Source: Eretmocerus hayati
Taxonomy: Eukaryota > Arthropoda > Insecta > Hymenoptera > Aphelinidae
Length of the DNA: 64,000 nucleotides
Assembly (NCBI GenBank): GCA_029851415.1
Contig: CM056743.1
Location: 69,346,186-69,410,185, forward strand
Direction: 5' to 3'
This document shows, piece by piece, positions 12,441-24,797 of this stretch (positions are counted from its first letter, which is position 1; every line of letters begins with the position of its first letter). The notes below the pieces were generated by a model. That model saw only the letters and a list, made by a program, of their open reading frames with translations, had not been told where the DNA came from and searched no databases. A program made the translations under genes and the position numbers.

Positions 12441-13644
12441 GCACAGGGAACACAACTATTTGCGCGATTTCACAGTATACGTATACTTCCGTGAGTGGGC
12501 TTTTCCACGCGTTGCACTTAAGGTGGTACCCGCACTATCAAATGAATATATTTCGCTTCGCAAAAGTTAGCTAGAATTGAAGCTGAAACTCTGAGTTTTC
12601 CATATCTACCAAGGAAAAAGGAGGTTGCCGATATAAATTCTGAAAAGAAAGCATCGGTATCTGACGCGCTTATACACGCGGTCTTATGGGAGCATCACTG
12701 TTTATACCTGCTCATGCGGAAATAAATATGTTAAGTTCTGTAAAATTTTAATATACGTATAAATGCGGTCTTGACAATTCACTTGCTAGCAGCATAAATG
12801 TGGCTGCAGTCTTGCCGTCATCTGGCAAAAGCGCCCCATTCCTCGTTTTCGCCGTTGCTCATGCACGGCGCATACGGCAGGGGCTCTCGACCAATCAGGA
12901 AGGGCGAATCCAGTTTTGTCGAAACTGCTTTCGGCAAAACTGAGACGGGCGAGAGTTTTGAATGTGACCCGGCCAACCCTGTCTTGTGCGGAATTGAGGT
13001 AGTACTACCGGTACTGATGAGTCCAAGTGCAGATTATACTCGCGCGGCACTCTTTTCCGCCCGCGATATAGGTATAGCGAGTGCACGCCGCGCCGCAGAC
13101 AACAACCTAACCTCGAACTCGCAGAAAGGAGTGACGTTTAGGCTTAGATCTTCTTTTGTAGGCTCTGAATCGTTGATCTATTTTTTTCTCTGTGTTTCTC
13201 GTGCACTTTCCTCCTTGTGCCAAATAAAACAATTCAGCCAAGAGATGGAAACATAATGTTTACTTACAGTTGCAGTTACTCATAAGACCCCAACCATTGC
13301 GTAATAACTGTTCAATGGAGTCATTGACAGTCAACTCCACCCGAACACATTGTAAGGAGAGAATGAATCTGGATCATAACCAGATGCACAATACTGCTTG
13401 TTAAATTAAATGAATTGTGATTGGCTGGACACAATTACCTGAGAACAGAGAAAAATCACAAAGAATCACTGCCTCGGCAAAAAAATTCTAAACGAGCTAA
13501 ACCTAACGTGAGTTACTCATCTGAATTTCACTGCACGAATTCATCAACAGAAGTTTGATGTGGGCGAGTGGCGGCTTGACGGCTAACAATCAGAGAGCCG
13601 AGCGCTAGCAGACGACAAGCCGCGCGGGGATGACGTTGGCCAGC
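12441..13644. other. Unassigned segment; one 152-codon frame of doubtful status
   Basis: The plus-strand frame 12798-13256 (152 codons) is the longest here. It contains a CpG-rich stretch with CGACCAATCAGG (a CCAAT-like word, about 12889) but no domain, signal peptide or repeat that I recognise. The segment around 13066-13100 (ATATAGGTATAGCG then CGCGCCGCAG) resembles 21547-21575, so part may be an old mobile element. I do not call a gene. Confidence 0.35.
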
Positions 13645-15590
13645 TGGTGACCGGCGATTGGCCGCGTCTACATGATGCGCCAACGCTTGCGCCAGCTTAC
13701 GGTTTACGGGTGGGTCGGTAATACAGATTTGAAATTGGAATCGAAAATACGAGATTTTATTTTCCGGACTCGAATTGAAATTGGAAACGAGTAATGCTAC
13801 GTTTGCGATTTCGAGTTGAAATTGAAAATTGTGCATTTCATTTTTGCGAACTTAAACTGAAATTGAAAAGTAATAAAAAACTATTTCTGCGTTCTTGAGT
13901 TGAAATGATAGATGAAACATTTTATTTTGGCGAACTCGAACTGTAATTCAAAGAAGTGATGAGAAAGGTTATTTTTGCGGTTTCGAGTTCAGTTTAAAAT
14001 TGAAACGTTGTATTGCAAACTTGCATTGGAGTTGTGAAAAATTTATCAAACCAGAGCTCGGGGAACGCAAATTTCACTTTCACGTGAATTTTGAGGGGTA
14101 CCCGGTGGTTAGTCGTTCCAATTTTGAGGAATGATGAGGATGAACAGACCATCAAGGACATCTGAGATGGGGCTTCGTCGAGCAGACGACGCCATGTGTG
14201 GAATTGGAACGACAAGAAAAGGTGTGTTGAGCTTGAGCTCTCTGGATGCATTGGGATGCATCAGGATGCATGATGCTAGGATGGTACATGCATGGGAATA
14301 TTGCAGTTTATAATGCAGTTTTCGTTATTATTCATGTATTTCAGGATGCTGCTGCTGCTGCATTTCTCACTCTTATCAAAGAAGTGATAGATTGACAGTT
14401 TTGTGCGTATGGGTTAAGTAGACGTAAGGACACGCTCCAAGAAAGTAAGTTTTTAGTCAATATTTGTATTCAAGTTCAAAATTGAATGTAGTTGCTAATA
14501 GTTCTATTTACTTGCTAAGAGAAATGCATGTGCACCTAAATCTTGAACCGGTGATTTAGTTGGCAACTGGATCTGCCTTGCTCATATATCATTACTTTTA
14601 GAGCATCAATGAAAATAGACCTTAACTGATAGTGTTCTCCACTCCACAGCATCATTGAATCACCAGTCAAAGGTTGAGATGCACTATTTTTTCAACAAGT
14701 AGTGATCGAACTAATATGAAATGCATTCAATATATGACTTGAATGAATACTCTGATTGAAAAACAAACTGTTATGAAGCTTGTCGTTATCCAACTTTTAT
14801 GCTCAGGACTACCAAGCTCAGAGATAGTTTGTTTTCAATCAATGTTTCAGTACTCGAGTTCAAAATTGAATGCATTGCTTAATACTATCATTTACTTGTC
14901 AAGGGAACTGTGGACCTAAATCTTGAACCTGTGACTCAGTGGAAAACTGGACCTTCTTTGCTCGCATCTCATTACTCTTAGAGCATCAGAAGAAATGGAT
15001 CTCCAATGATGGTGTTTTTCATCAGTGCACAGATAGACTGAGTCTTTGGTCAAAGATTGAGGTGCTCTTATTCTCTCAACATAAGCAGTTAGAACTATTG
15101 CAAACTGAATTCAATCCAGAACTTGAATACAAACACTGAATGAAAAACAAACTGTCATGGAGCTTGTCTTCACCCAACTTCTATGCGCAGGACTGCGAAG
15201 CTTCAAGATAGTTTGCCATCAATACATGTTACTACTCAAATTCAAAATTGAATTGTCAATTTTTGAGTAGAATTGAATTCTTAATACTGTCATTTACTTG
15301 TTAAGAAAACTAAGGACCCAAATCTTGAACCGGTGACTCAGTTGGAAACTGGATTTGCCTTGCTCACATCTCATTACTTTTTAAGCATCCGCCACAAAAA
15401 TGGCCCCCACATATAGTTTTCATCTTCGCTCCACAGATGAACTGATGAATCACCCGTCAAAGGTTGAGGTGCACATTTCTCTTAACAAGTAGTTAAAACT
15501 ATTACAAACTACATCCAATGTACACCTTGAATACCAACATTAATTGAAAACAGACTTGAAGCTTGGCATTGAAGTTTTAAATGCACAGAT
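13645..15590. repeat. Foldback D, left arm
   Basis: The outer part (13645-14300) is answered in reverse by 16330-17890: GGCCGCGTCTACATGATGCGCC at 13660 against its near-complement around 17840, and AATTGAAATTGG-type runs in both. The inner part holds three direct units of about 383 bp, marked by GTTCAAAATTGAAT at 14474, 14856 and about 15239, and by ACTGGATCTGCCTTGCTCA-type blocks. The centre of symmetry is near 15590. No transposase frame is visible. Confidence 0.75.
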
Positions 15591-17890
15591 TAGCCAAGCT
15601 TCAAGATAGTTCATCCTTCGATCAGTGTTTATATTCATGATCTAAACTAAATACAAATTGTGATAGTCCTAACTATTAGTTGAGAAAATGTTGCACCTCA
15701 ACCTTCGACGGGTGATCCAGTTCATCTGTGGAGTGATGATAAATACCATATATGAGGGCCATCTTTTTGGGTGCTCAGAATAATGAGATGTGAGCAAGGC
15801 AGATCCAGTTTTCAACTGAGTCACCGATTCAAGATTTGGGTCCACAGTTTTCTGAAGGAGTAAATGACAGTATTGAAAGCTGCATTCGATTTCGAATTTG
15901 AACAGTAATATAAACTGATAGCAAACTATCTTGAAGCTTGGCAGTCCTGCGCACAGAAGTTGGTTGACGACAAGCTTCATAACAGTTTGTTTTTCAATCA
16001 GTGTATTCATTCAAGACCTATATTGAATGCATTTCATAGTAGTTTGATTACTACTTGTTGAAAAAATAGTGCACCTCAACCTTTGATCGGTGATTCAATG
16101 ATTCTGTGGAGTGAAGAACAAGACCATCAACTGAGGTCTATTTTCATTGATGCTCTAAAAGTAATGAGATGTGAGCAAGGCAGATCCAGTTTCCAACTAA
16201 ATCACCGGTTCAAGATTTAGGTGCACATGCAATTCTCTGAGCAAGTAAATAGAACTATCAGCAACTGCATTCAATTTTGAACTTGAATACAAATATTGAC
16301 TAAAAACTTACTTCCCTGGAGCGTGTCCTTATAATAGCATCATGCATCCAGGGAGCTCAACACAACACCAGTTTTCTTGTAGTTCCACAAGGCGTCGTCT
16401 GCTTGACAAAGCCCCACACACACACGCATCTCAGACGTCATTAACGGTCTGCTCATCCTCATCAAAATTCACGTGAAGGTGAAATTTGCGTCCCCCGAGC
16501 TCTAGTTCGCAAAATTGTATTTTTTTTGATGACGGAGTCATCTTTCGGCTGGGTACGTGAATCCACGCTTGGAAATTCTGTAGACACGAAGCTATTGCAA
16601 GATCTCAGCGTTACCTCGACTCTGCGCAAGCGCCACGCACGTATAGGTATTAAGTGTGTGAGCGTACATACATGCTAGCGATACACACGCATTATTGGGC
16701 AGTATGATGCATTAGTTGTTTTCGTGTAGTAGCTTACACCCGAGCCGAGGTAAGCAATATGAATATTATATTTGTAACTCGACCATACTGAAGACGTTTT
16801 CAATTAATCGACTCCACCTTCTGCCGCAATTTTCTAAATTATTACATACATTCAAATACGAAGTGATTGAAAAGAGTGAAGCGAACCTCGGGAGAATGTG
16901 AAGAATCGTAGTTTTTTCAAGATTTGTCATGAGCTTACTCTACTTTCAACATGTGAGGAAGTTTTAGAACATCAGGTCAATTCTAATTTTCTCAAAAGAA
17001 GAGTATCTTCAGGAGTTTTGAAGAAAATTCCTAGGGATTTTGCGTGACGAGAATGCAATTCGTCATGGAAGGAGAAAACAAGTTACACGTCAAATGATGC
17101 ATAACGCAGAAAAGTCTCGATGCCTTTTCTCTGCTTGCTGAGAAAAGTTCTCAAAATCGGGGATAAAACGTTGAGAATGATCTTGTGAATGACTCTTTGC
17201 TCTCTAACTATTCGGCCAGACTCTACGATTAAAACTCGAGCTCAGCGATATCATTATTATAAAGATCACCATTTCGATGTGGAATAGTTTGTTGATTAAG
17301 CATTCTGAATACTCGAGATTACCAAATTTTAGTGATCCATTTCGACCCTCATGCAGCATCATCGTTGACAAACCTCTCTACTCCCTGATGGATTACCAAA
17401 CTAATATAACGTTGTTCTACCTAAAAGACTCCGTCATCTATCGCGCGTTTGCCGGGACGCACAAATTTCTTTTTTTTTTTTTTTTTCAACTCCAATCCAA
17501 GTTTGCAATATAACGTATCAATTTTAAACTAAACTAGAAACCGCAAAAATAACCTTTCTTACTTCTTTGGATTTCAGTTCGAGTTTGCCAAAATAGAATG
17601 TTTCATTCTTCAATCCAACTCAAGAACGCAGAAATAGTTTTTCATTTCTTTTCGATTTCAGTTTGAGTTCGCAAAAATGAAATGCACGATTTTCAATTTC
17701 AATTCGAAATCGCAACGTAGCATTACTCGTTTCCAATTTCAATTCGAGTATGAAAAATAAAATCTCCCATTTTCGATTCTAATTTCAAATCTGTATTACC
17801 GACCCTCCCGTAAACCGTGCGCTGGCGCGAGCGCCGGCGCATCATGAAGACGCGGCCATTAGACCGGGGATGCCCTGAGAACCAGGCTAC
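15591..17890. repeat. Foldback D, right arm, interrupted
   Basis: It contains two inverted ~380-bp units (TGAGCAAGGCAGATCCAGT near 15792 and 16173), then the outer arm. The outer arm is broken between 16510 and about 17465 by sequence absent from the left arm (separate entry). It resumes with CAACTCCAATCCAAGTTTGC and ends around CCGTAAACCGTGCGCTGG to GACGCGGCCATTAGACCGGGG. Confidence 0.75.
16510..17465. mobile_element. ~0.95-kb insertion with palindromic ends in arm D
   Basis: The insertion is defined by comparison with the intact left arm. Near its left end is the palindrome GATGACGGAGTCATC (16528-16542), and near its right end the same core in reverse, GACTCCGTCATC (17427-17438), consistent with terminal inverted repeats. 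The interior has no long frame. A related piece lies at 21460-21690. No transposase is seen, so this would be a non-autonomous DNA element of unknown superfamily. Confidence 0.6.
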
Positions 17891-18483
17891 GACGCTCACA
17901 CGGCAACAGGGACACTGCGAAAAATATGGGCAGCCGGGTCGTTGAGCTAACCCGGGAAACATAAAAACACAAGCACGAATTAACGACCACGACGCCCTGC
18001 CACATCACACTCGTGCATGACGCTACCCTGAAAACAGCAGACTAGGCGCGGCTCTTGGACAGACCACAAAACAGCGGGGACACTCTGGACACTGGGACAC
18101 AACAACACGACGCCCGGGCGACAATCCAACGGGAAAATTGATCCCCGCGACACTAAAACGGCTGCAACAGGAACGCGACGGCAATGGGCCCCCATGACGC
18201 TTGCCACCTCACTCGCGCACCACGCATGACGCTGCGTCATGCTACAATAACCCGCAGCCGGAACGAGCGTCACGCTGGGACGAGACGCGCATGACGATTT
18301 TCGTGACTTTCGTGACGCGCAGACGAGGCGTGAAATTCGTCATTTTCGCCTATTTCCAATATCGATTTTCTATTTCCACCAACCACCAGGAATTTCGCTA
18401 CTATTTGTCTTAGATTCCCCGCACTCTGGAATTAATCCTCATATTCGCTGGTAGCTTACTTAAATATCACCCTGTATATATAT
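17891..18483. other. Unassigned GC-richer segment
   Basis: CpG-containing sequence with words such as CATGACGCT and CGCATGACG recurring (18001-18300), perhaps old repeat. The frames at 17980-18273 and 18201-18413 show no recognisable domain. It ends in CACCCTGTATATATATTA, the target of element E. Confidence 0.4.
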
Positions 18484-21423
18484 TAGGGTGACACTTATTT
18501 CCCGACTTTTCTGGATCGGACGCTCCACTAACTTTTTCTCAAATTTATGATGAAAAAAGATGAAAGGAATTTCTTCCAGATTTTCAGAGACAGTTCCTAT
18601 GGTGCCCATTTTCACCTACTTTTCTGAATTTGAAGGCGATTTTTCGCTTTTCTCGATAAATTGACTGCTCGACTCATCTACCTAGAAGGAATCCCAATCT
18701 CACTTGGCTAGATCAGCAAACACATTTCTCAAGTAAAATTTAACGAGGAATTCGACAAAAATATTCATTCGATGTACCGAGCCACCCCGGGTGCGATAAA
18801 GCTATATCTTTCTCCATAGGAACAAATTTTTCTCGAAAAAATGGGGTATATCAGCCATCCAGTCATCTGACTCGTTCCTAATCTAACTAGTTAGTTCAGG
18901 CAACATGTTCTCCATGTAGAATTGGATCATACGAACGATGAAATAATGAGCTATTTGATGCTCAGAGCCATCCCAAGTCGAATAAATCCATGACCTTTGG
19001 GAAGATACCGGGTTTTCTTCAAAACACAGCGTCATGTTAGCATCCCAATCCTCTGACTCGTTTCTTATCGAACGAGATACTTCAGGCAACATGTTTTCCA
19101 CGTGAAATTCGACGATGACGAAGATGAGAAGATCAATTTGATGCTCACAGTTGTTCCCAGCCGAATAAATTCATAAGTCTCCGAAGGAAACCAGTTTTTT
19201 TCTAGAAACGCGGATATATCAATTTTCCAGTCCACTGGCTCATTTCGGATAGTACGAGATGGTTATGATTAGATGTTCTCCATATGAAATTTGACGGTAA
19301 AAACAATGAGAAAATCGCTCTGATACCCAAAGCCATTCCAAATCGAACAAATGCCCACGAGAGTGTGTGATAGAAATGCACAAGGGTCCGAAAACGTCAT
19401 GGGCGGAGAGATTGAGTCGTTCGTGAGTTCCCAACCTTTGGCATTTTTTGACCGCTTCAATATCAGAAGAGATTTTCTGACACAAGATTGTGCTTCGTGG
19501 GAGAATAATGAACAATTCTTGCAAGGTTTGCGCATAGTTTAAGGCATCGAAGTGGTCAATGATATTGCTGAGAGAGCGGTGAAATTGGCAGAGAAGTACA
19601 TGGATACTGTCACTTATGGCGAAGAGCAGGAACAATTTTTGATACAGGTGGTGGAGGACTATTGTAAACAATTCTGCGGTACGGATAAGAGAATATTCGT
19701 AGCGAAGAAACTAGATCATCGTCGTTGATTGAGATGTAGGATACCTGTACTTGACAATTCCAAAGATGTCATTTAGATGGATAAGTTGATTCCGAAAATG
19801 AATTATTATATGTATCGTTATACCGATAATCTAGCATGATTCATCATAGTAACATGAGATATTATATCAGTGATCTCATGTACTCAAGCCTGATCAGTTC
19901 TACTCAAGCAGTGACACGAGCTTAGAACTCTTCGCGGTCGATTTTCAAAAATCCGAGGAAACCTTCCTCAACTGGCTCCTGGCAGCTAAGAGGAGAATAA
20001 TATCTCTTGCTGAGAATGACTCTGGAATAGGCTCTCTTGGGATCATACATGATGTGACAAGCCTCCTTCATTGAATCTCCTATTGAGCACAATTTACACT
20101 TGGAATCATAAAGGACCCAATGCATTCAGTAGGTTCGGAGGTAGAATTTTTGGATAATGGTAATGCCCACGACCGAATGCATTCAGTAGGTTCGGAGGTG
20201 GAAATTTTGAATGATGGTAAAGCTCACAATAACTATTTTCTACGGAATTTTCAGACAGATTACCTTTCTATCGCGGTGTCATCGATTGATTCAACTTAAA
20301 TCGTAACCTTGCATTGAGTGTTGTCCGTCTTTCCTGGCAAATTCTCCTTTGCACATGTTATGTTGTGTGTGATATTTCGTGTAATCGTACAGAAGTTTGG
20401 CGAACGCAGAACTAGGAACCTCGTGATTTCGGGAGGGTGTTACTTCTTGCAACTAATCATCCATCTATTTGATTTGGAATGACTCTGGAGATGGAATAGT
20501 TACCATCATTGTTTGAATTGTAGAACTCCTCGCGGAAAACATGTTGACTTGAGTATTCCGTTGGATCTGAAACGAGTCAGAGAACTGGAGAGCTGATATA
20601 CCCGCGTCTTGGGGAAAAACTGTTTTTTTTTCTGAAAAATTATTCGTTTGTTCGATTTGTGATGCCTTTGGGTATCAAAGCGATTTTTTCATTGTTTTAA
20701 CCGTCAAATTTCATATGGAGAACATCTAATCATAACCATCTCGTACTATCCGAAATGAGCCAGTGGACTGGAAAATTGATATATCCGCGTTTCTAGAAAA
20801 AAACTGGTTTCCTTCGGAGACTTATGAATTTATTCGGCTGGGAACAACTGTGAGCATCAAATTGATCTTCTCATCTTCGTCATCGTCGAATTTCACGTGG
20901 AAAACATGTTGCCTGAAGTATCTCGTTCGATAAGAAACGAGTCAGAGGATTGGGATGCTAACATGACGCTGTGTTTTGAAGAAAACCCGGTATCTTCCCA
21001 AAGGTCATGGATTTATTCGACTTGGGATGGCTCTCAGCATCGAATAGCTCATTATTTCATCGTTCGTATGATCCAATCTTACATGGAGAACATGTTGCCT
21101 GAACTATCTAGTTAGATTAGGAACAAGTCAGATGACTGGATGGCTGATATACCCCATTTTTCGAGAGAAATTTGTTTCTATGGAGAAAGATATAGCTTTA
21201 TCGCACCCTTCCGGATTCCTTCTAGGTAGATGAGTCGAGCAGTCAATTTATCGAGCAAAGCGAAAAATCGCCTTCAAATTCAAAAAAGTAGGTGAAAATG
21301 GGCACTATAGGGACTGTCTCTGAAAATCTGGAAAAAATTCTTTTCATCTTTTTTCATCATAAATTTGAAAAAAGTTGGTGGAGCGTCCGATCCAGAAAAG
21401 TCGGGAAATAAGTGTCACCCTAA
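18484..21423. mobile_element. Foldback element E with ~183-bp subrepeats
   Basis: Arms 18484-19348 and 20650-21423 are inverted copies. The termini are AGGGTGACACTTATTTCCC and its complement, bounded by TA on both sides (TATATTAGGGTG.. and ..CACCCTAAAAT), which fits a TA target. Each arm is built of about four subrepeats, marked by CAACATGTT(C/T)TCCA and CATTTGATGCTCA-like blocks near 18896, 19080 and 19260 and mirrored near 20719, 20902 and 21088. The right arm lacks roughly 85 bp present in the left near 18700-18790. The 72-aa frame present in both arms (18883-19101 minus, 20897-21115 plus) is a repeat effect. The spacer 19349-20649 carries a coding remnant. Confidence 0.87.
19351..19730 (+). 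pseudogene. Protein-coding remnant captured in element E
   Basis: The frame starting at 19351 runs 63 codons to a stop at 19540-19542, and the same frame stays coding-like afterwards to about 19728. It contains GIEVVNDIAERAVKLAEKYM and EQEQFLIQVVEDYCKQF. The pattern VVND-AERAV followed about 20 residues later by QFLLQVVE resembles uncharacterised arthropod proteins that I recall with this conserved block. I cannot name the family or confirm the match. There is no start context or zinc or catalytic motif, one in-frame stop, and no flanking exons. Most likely it is a fragment of a host gene or another transposon carried in the spacer. Confidence 0.4.
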
Positions 21424-21424
21424 A

Positions 21425-21426
<2 letters not shown>

Positions 21427-21457
<31 letters not shown>
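21427..21457. repeat. (TA)n microsatellite
   Basis: About 14 TA dinucleotides directly right of element E, matching the shorter TATATATAT tract on its left side at 18474-18482. The element therefore probably landed in a TA run. Confidence 0.9.
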
Positions 21458-21459
<2 letters not shown>

Positions 21460-21461
<2 letters not shown>

Positions 21462-21690
21462 GGTTGCACACCATTGAGCACTAACACAAACAAATGGTTG
21501 ATTGTACACAAACAGCAGTGGGTATCAGCATGCATGCAGTCAATATATAGGTATAGCGCCGTAGCGCGCGCCGCAGCGCCTGCGCATAACGTATCAAACA
21601 GAAACTCGTCCTAAGCGCGTGTCTACATAGATCGTCAAGCGTGGATTCACTCTCCGCGGCGACAGATGACTCCGTCATCAAAATGTGTGT
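21460..21690. mobile_element. Fragment related to the 16510-17465 insertion
   Basis: Read on the minus strand, it starts TTTTGATGACGGAGTCATCTG and continues with GTGAATCCACGCTTG and TGTAGACACG, the same order as 16525-16600 (GATGACGGAGTCATC, GTGAATCCACGCTTGG, TGTAGACACG). The similarity fades toward 21540. This is one terminus of the same family. Confidence 0.6.
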
Positions 21691-21764
21691 ATATTATGAG
21701 TTAGGATGTACCAGATGCCGGGTGATTCCCACTTTTCTGCTAGGCAGTGGTTATCCGCCTACCT

Positions 21765-22965
21765 CCCGTGTTCCAGCCACCCGTTTCGGTCCGTGTGATT
21801 TGGTCGGTTTTTGTCCGTGCGCTTGTCCGTTTTACTCCGTTTGGCCGAAATGAGACTTTCCAGCCCGCCCGTTTCTGTCCGTGTACTCATCCGTTTTTGT
21901 CCGTTTCCCAAGCAATACTCGATCCAGCACGCCCGTTTCTGTCCGTGTGATTTGGTCCGTTTTTGTCCGTTTGGCCGGAATGAGACACAAGCAATACTCA
22001 CTCAAGCACGCTCGTTTCTGTCCGTGAGATTTGGTCCGTTTTTGTTCCTGCACTCGACCTTTTTTCCGTTCTGCCGCAATCACTCTTGCCAGCCCGCCCG
22101 TTTCGGTCCGTCGAATTTTGCTCGTCTTTGTCCGTGCACTCGTCGGTTTCGTCCGTTTGGCCGGAACGAGACTCGCTAGCCCACCCGTTTCTGTCCGTGC
22201 ACTCGTCCGTTTTCGTCCGTTTCACAAGCAATACTAACTCAAGCACGCTCGTTCCTTTCCGTGAGATTTGGTCCGTTTTTGTCCGTGCACTCGTCCCTTT
22301 CTGTCCGTTTGGTCGGAATGAGATTCGCTAGCCCGCCCGTTACTGTCCGTGCACTCGTAAGTTTTTGTCCGTTTCACAAGCAATACTAACTCAAGCAGGC
22401 TCGTTTCTGTCCGTGAGATTTGGTCCGTTTTTGTCCGTGCAATCATCCGTTTTTGTCCGTTTGGCCGAAATGAGACACAAACAATACTCACTCAAGCACG
22501 CCCGTTTCTGTCCGTGAAATTTGGTCCATTTTTGTCCGTGCACTCGTCCGTTTTTGTCCGTCTGGCCGGAATGAGACATGCCAGGCTGCCCGTTTCTGTC
22601 CGTGCATCGGTCCGGTTTTGTCTGTTTCACAAGCAATACTAAGTCGAGCACGCCCGTTTCTGTCCGCGAGATTTGGTCCATGTTTGTCCGTGCACTCATG
22701 AGATTTGTGTGTGTTTGGCCCAAATGAAACTTCCCAGCCCGCCCTTTTCTGTCCATGCACTCGTCCGTTCTTTTCCGTTTTTCCTCAATCACCCTTCCCA
22801 GCCCGCCTGTTTCGGTCCGTCGAATTTTGCTCGTTTTGGTCCGTGCACTAGTCTATTTCCTTTCCGTTTCGCAAGAAATACTCAGTCAAGCACGCCCGTT
22901 TCTGTCCGTGAGATTTGGTTCGTTTTTGTCCGTGCGACTGATACTTTCTTCCGTTCCACTGAAAA
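21765..22965. repeat. 1.2-kb minisatellite with ~152-bp two-monomer units
   Basis: Two monomers of about 75 bp alternate. One holds AAGCAATACT(A/C)A(C/G)TC, at 21911, 21988, 22226, 22378, 22478, 22631 and 22872. The other holds GAAATGAGAC..CCAGCCCG, at 21843, 22162, 22313, 22568 and 22719. Both carry CCCGTTTCTGTCCGTG and TTTTTGTCCGT. Locally the period is 151-152 bp (22162 to 22313, 22226 to 22378). Most frames on both strands stay open because the repeat has few stops; the many 70-130-aa frames here are artefacts. Confidence 0.85.
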
Positions 22966-24797
22966 TACATAAAACCGCAGTCAGAGCCAGTTGTTACTCC
23001 CGTGCGGCTCACTCGCTCCTTCTGTCAAGGGAGAAATACCCCCCCCCCCACGTGATAATATTCACGTCAGCCTGTTCTCCTTGCGTCTAATGTCCCCTGC
23101 CCATCTACGCTCGCAGTCTGCATATCCGTCCGTTTCGACGAATTTGACCCTCAATCTGTTCTTGAATCCCATAACTATGTTAAATCTCGACCTTAAAGAT
23201 GATTTTTTATTTCCCCCACAGCTCATGTGTCTACCGAGACTGTATCACAATGTAATAGTTTCATGAGAACATGACCGAGATCCAAATGTATCGAGTTTTG
23301 AGGCTGAAAGTGAGCAAAAGTATCGCTTATTTCAATCGTTCCTCGATTGCATCGTGACATTCCCTGGTTACACTTATTTTAGATGTTGTGATGAATCTTC
23401 AAGCGGTAAAAGCAAGATTTGGTACTCCAACTTATCTTCAGATTCAGCAACACATTGGTGAAGGTACATAAGATCCACAGCCCATTCATCGTAGCCCCGA
23501 TGGTTCCTTGCAATGCATACAAATCAAGCGCTGAGTTCAAGTATGATACATGATGACGGTATCATTTTCGAAGGGCACGCCCTTTCGAAGTACTATTCAT
23601 TCTATCTTATAATATTACAGAAACATGGATTAACATCTCGTTATTACACGTGAAGTAGTCACATTTCGGCACACTTAGAAAACAACAACAGTCATATCGA
23701 CTATTCCTTAGGACATACAATTCACACAATCAACTCGTTCATCGGAGACCTGATTTGCTAATCTCGAGACCTAACTAGAACAACGAGTATGAAAAACTAA
23801 TATCACAAGATTACAATGTTAGAGAATGAAAAAATGGTTGAAGTGGGAAATTTGGGTCTGCTCGTTTTCTGCTCAAATATGAGCACTAAGAAACTCAATC
23901 ATTGTGGGTCTGGTGTTCCTGAATTCGACAAAGATTTGTCTGATCACCTTCTGCCTTTCGTCATGTATTGTGGGATGGATATCCAGGATAGACAATGTTC
24001 ACCGCAATGGACACAACAAGCCAGAGAAATCAAACTCTTCATCGCGTTCTCGCTTTTCTTCCTGATGCTTCATATTTTACGAATTGAAAGCTAACTGGCG
24101 TGGATCAACTTCTAATTAGGTCCAGATAGTTGGACAAGTTCCATCAAAGGGGTTATTGAGAGAATTGGGATCTATGTTTTGATCCCACATAGAAGTGTAG
24201 GAAAAAAGGATGGTCATCCTTGCCGAGTAAGGATTTTGGGGGGAAATTGGTGGGGGAGGAGAAACATACTGTAACATGAGATGGGATAAGTGAGCTAGAG
24301 GATTGATCTGAGACATGAGCTGATGTCCTCAATCTGTATCGTGTGGAATATTTTACACAAGATCACGCATTAAGGATGGTCGGATCACAGATTCTCCTGA
24401 CAAATTTGTGAGACGATAGGAGAATGGCGATTTATACACCCCTCCCCCGTCCCCGTGATTTGATGCCACCAAGACAATCGACTGGATTCGAATAAGCAAG
24501 TGGAGCAGGAATAGGGAATCTCATTTCACTACTAATTTATGGCTTCCGCTCGCTCGCGCTATATGGCGGACAAAAGCGAACGAGTAGCGAGCGTTATGGA
24601 ATCGGACGAGCGGAGCATTGACATGGAGGGGGGGGGGCTGCGCTCTCATCTTTTGTATATGCACTAAGAGAAAGAAGAACAGAGAGAGCTGGAGACTACG
24701 GCAGTTTCTGCTCGAGAGCCAAGCAGTTTCTGTTTGAGTATCAAAGTAGGTGTAGCTCGAGTCCAGCGAGCTTGGGTAACCAAGCTCGATGGACATT
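22966..24797. other. Unassigned AT-rich DNA with short homopolymer tracts
   Basis: I see no convincing gene. The longest plus frame (23816-24094, 92 codons) has no domain. A run of C occurs at 23041-23049 and a run of G near 24631-24639. At 24540-24600 there is CGCTCGCTCGCGC and a matching GAGCGAGCG-type inverted block, perhaps a decayed palindromic element. Confidence 0.45.

Noticed and set aside
12798..13256. 152-codon frame as a host gene
   Set aside because: No recognisable domain, and part resembles sequence near 21550; I leave it as unassigned.
18883..21115. The same 72-aa frame found twice (18883-19101 and 20897-21115)
   Set aside because: They are the two inverted arms of element E, not a duplicated gene.
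21765..22965. Many overlapping 70-130-aa frames on both strands
   Set aside because: The minisatellite has few stop codons, so frames stay open everywhere; the repeated peptides are products of the repeat.
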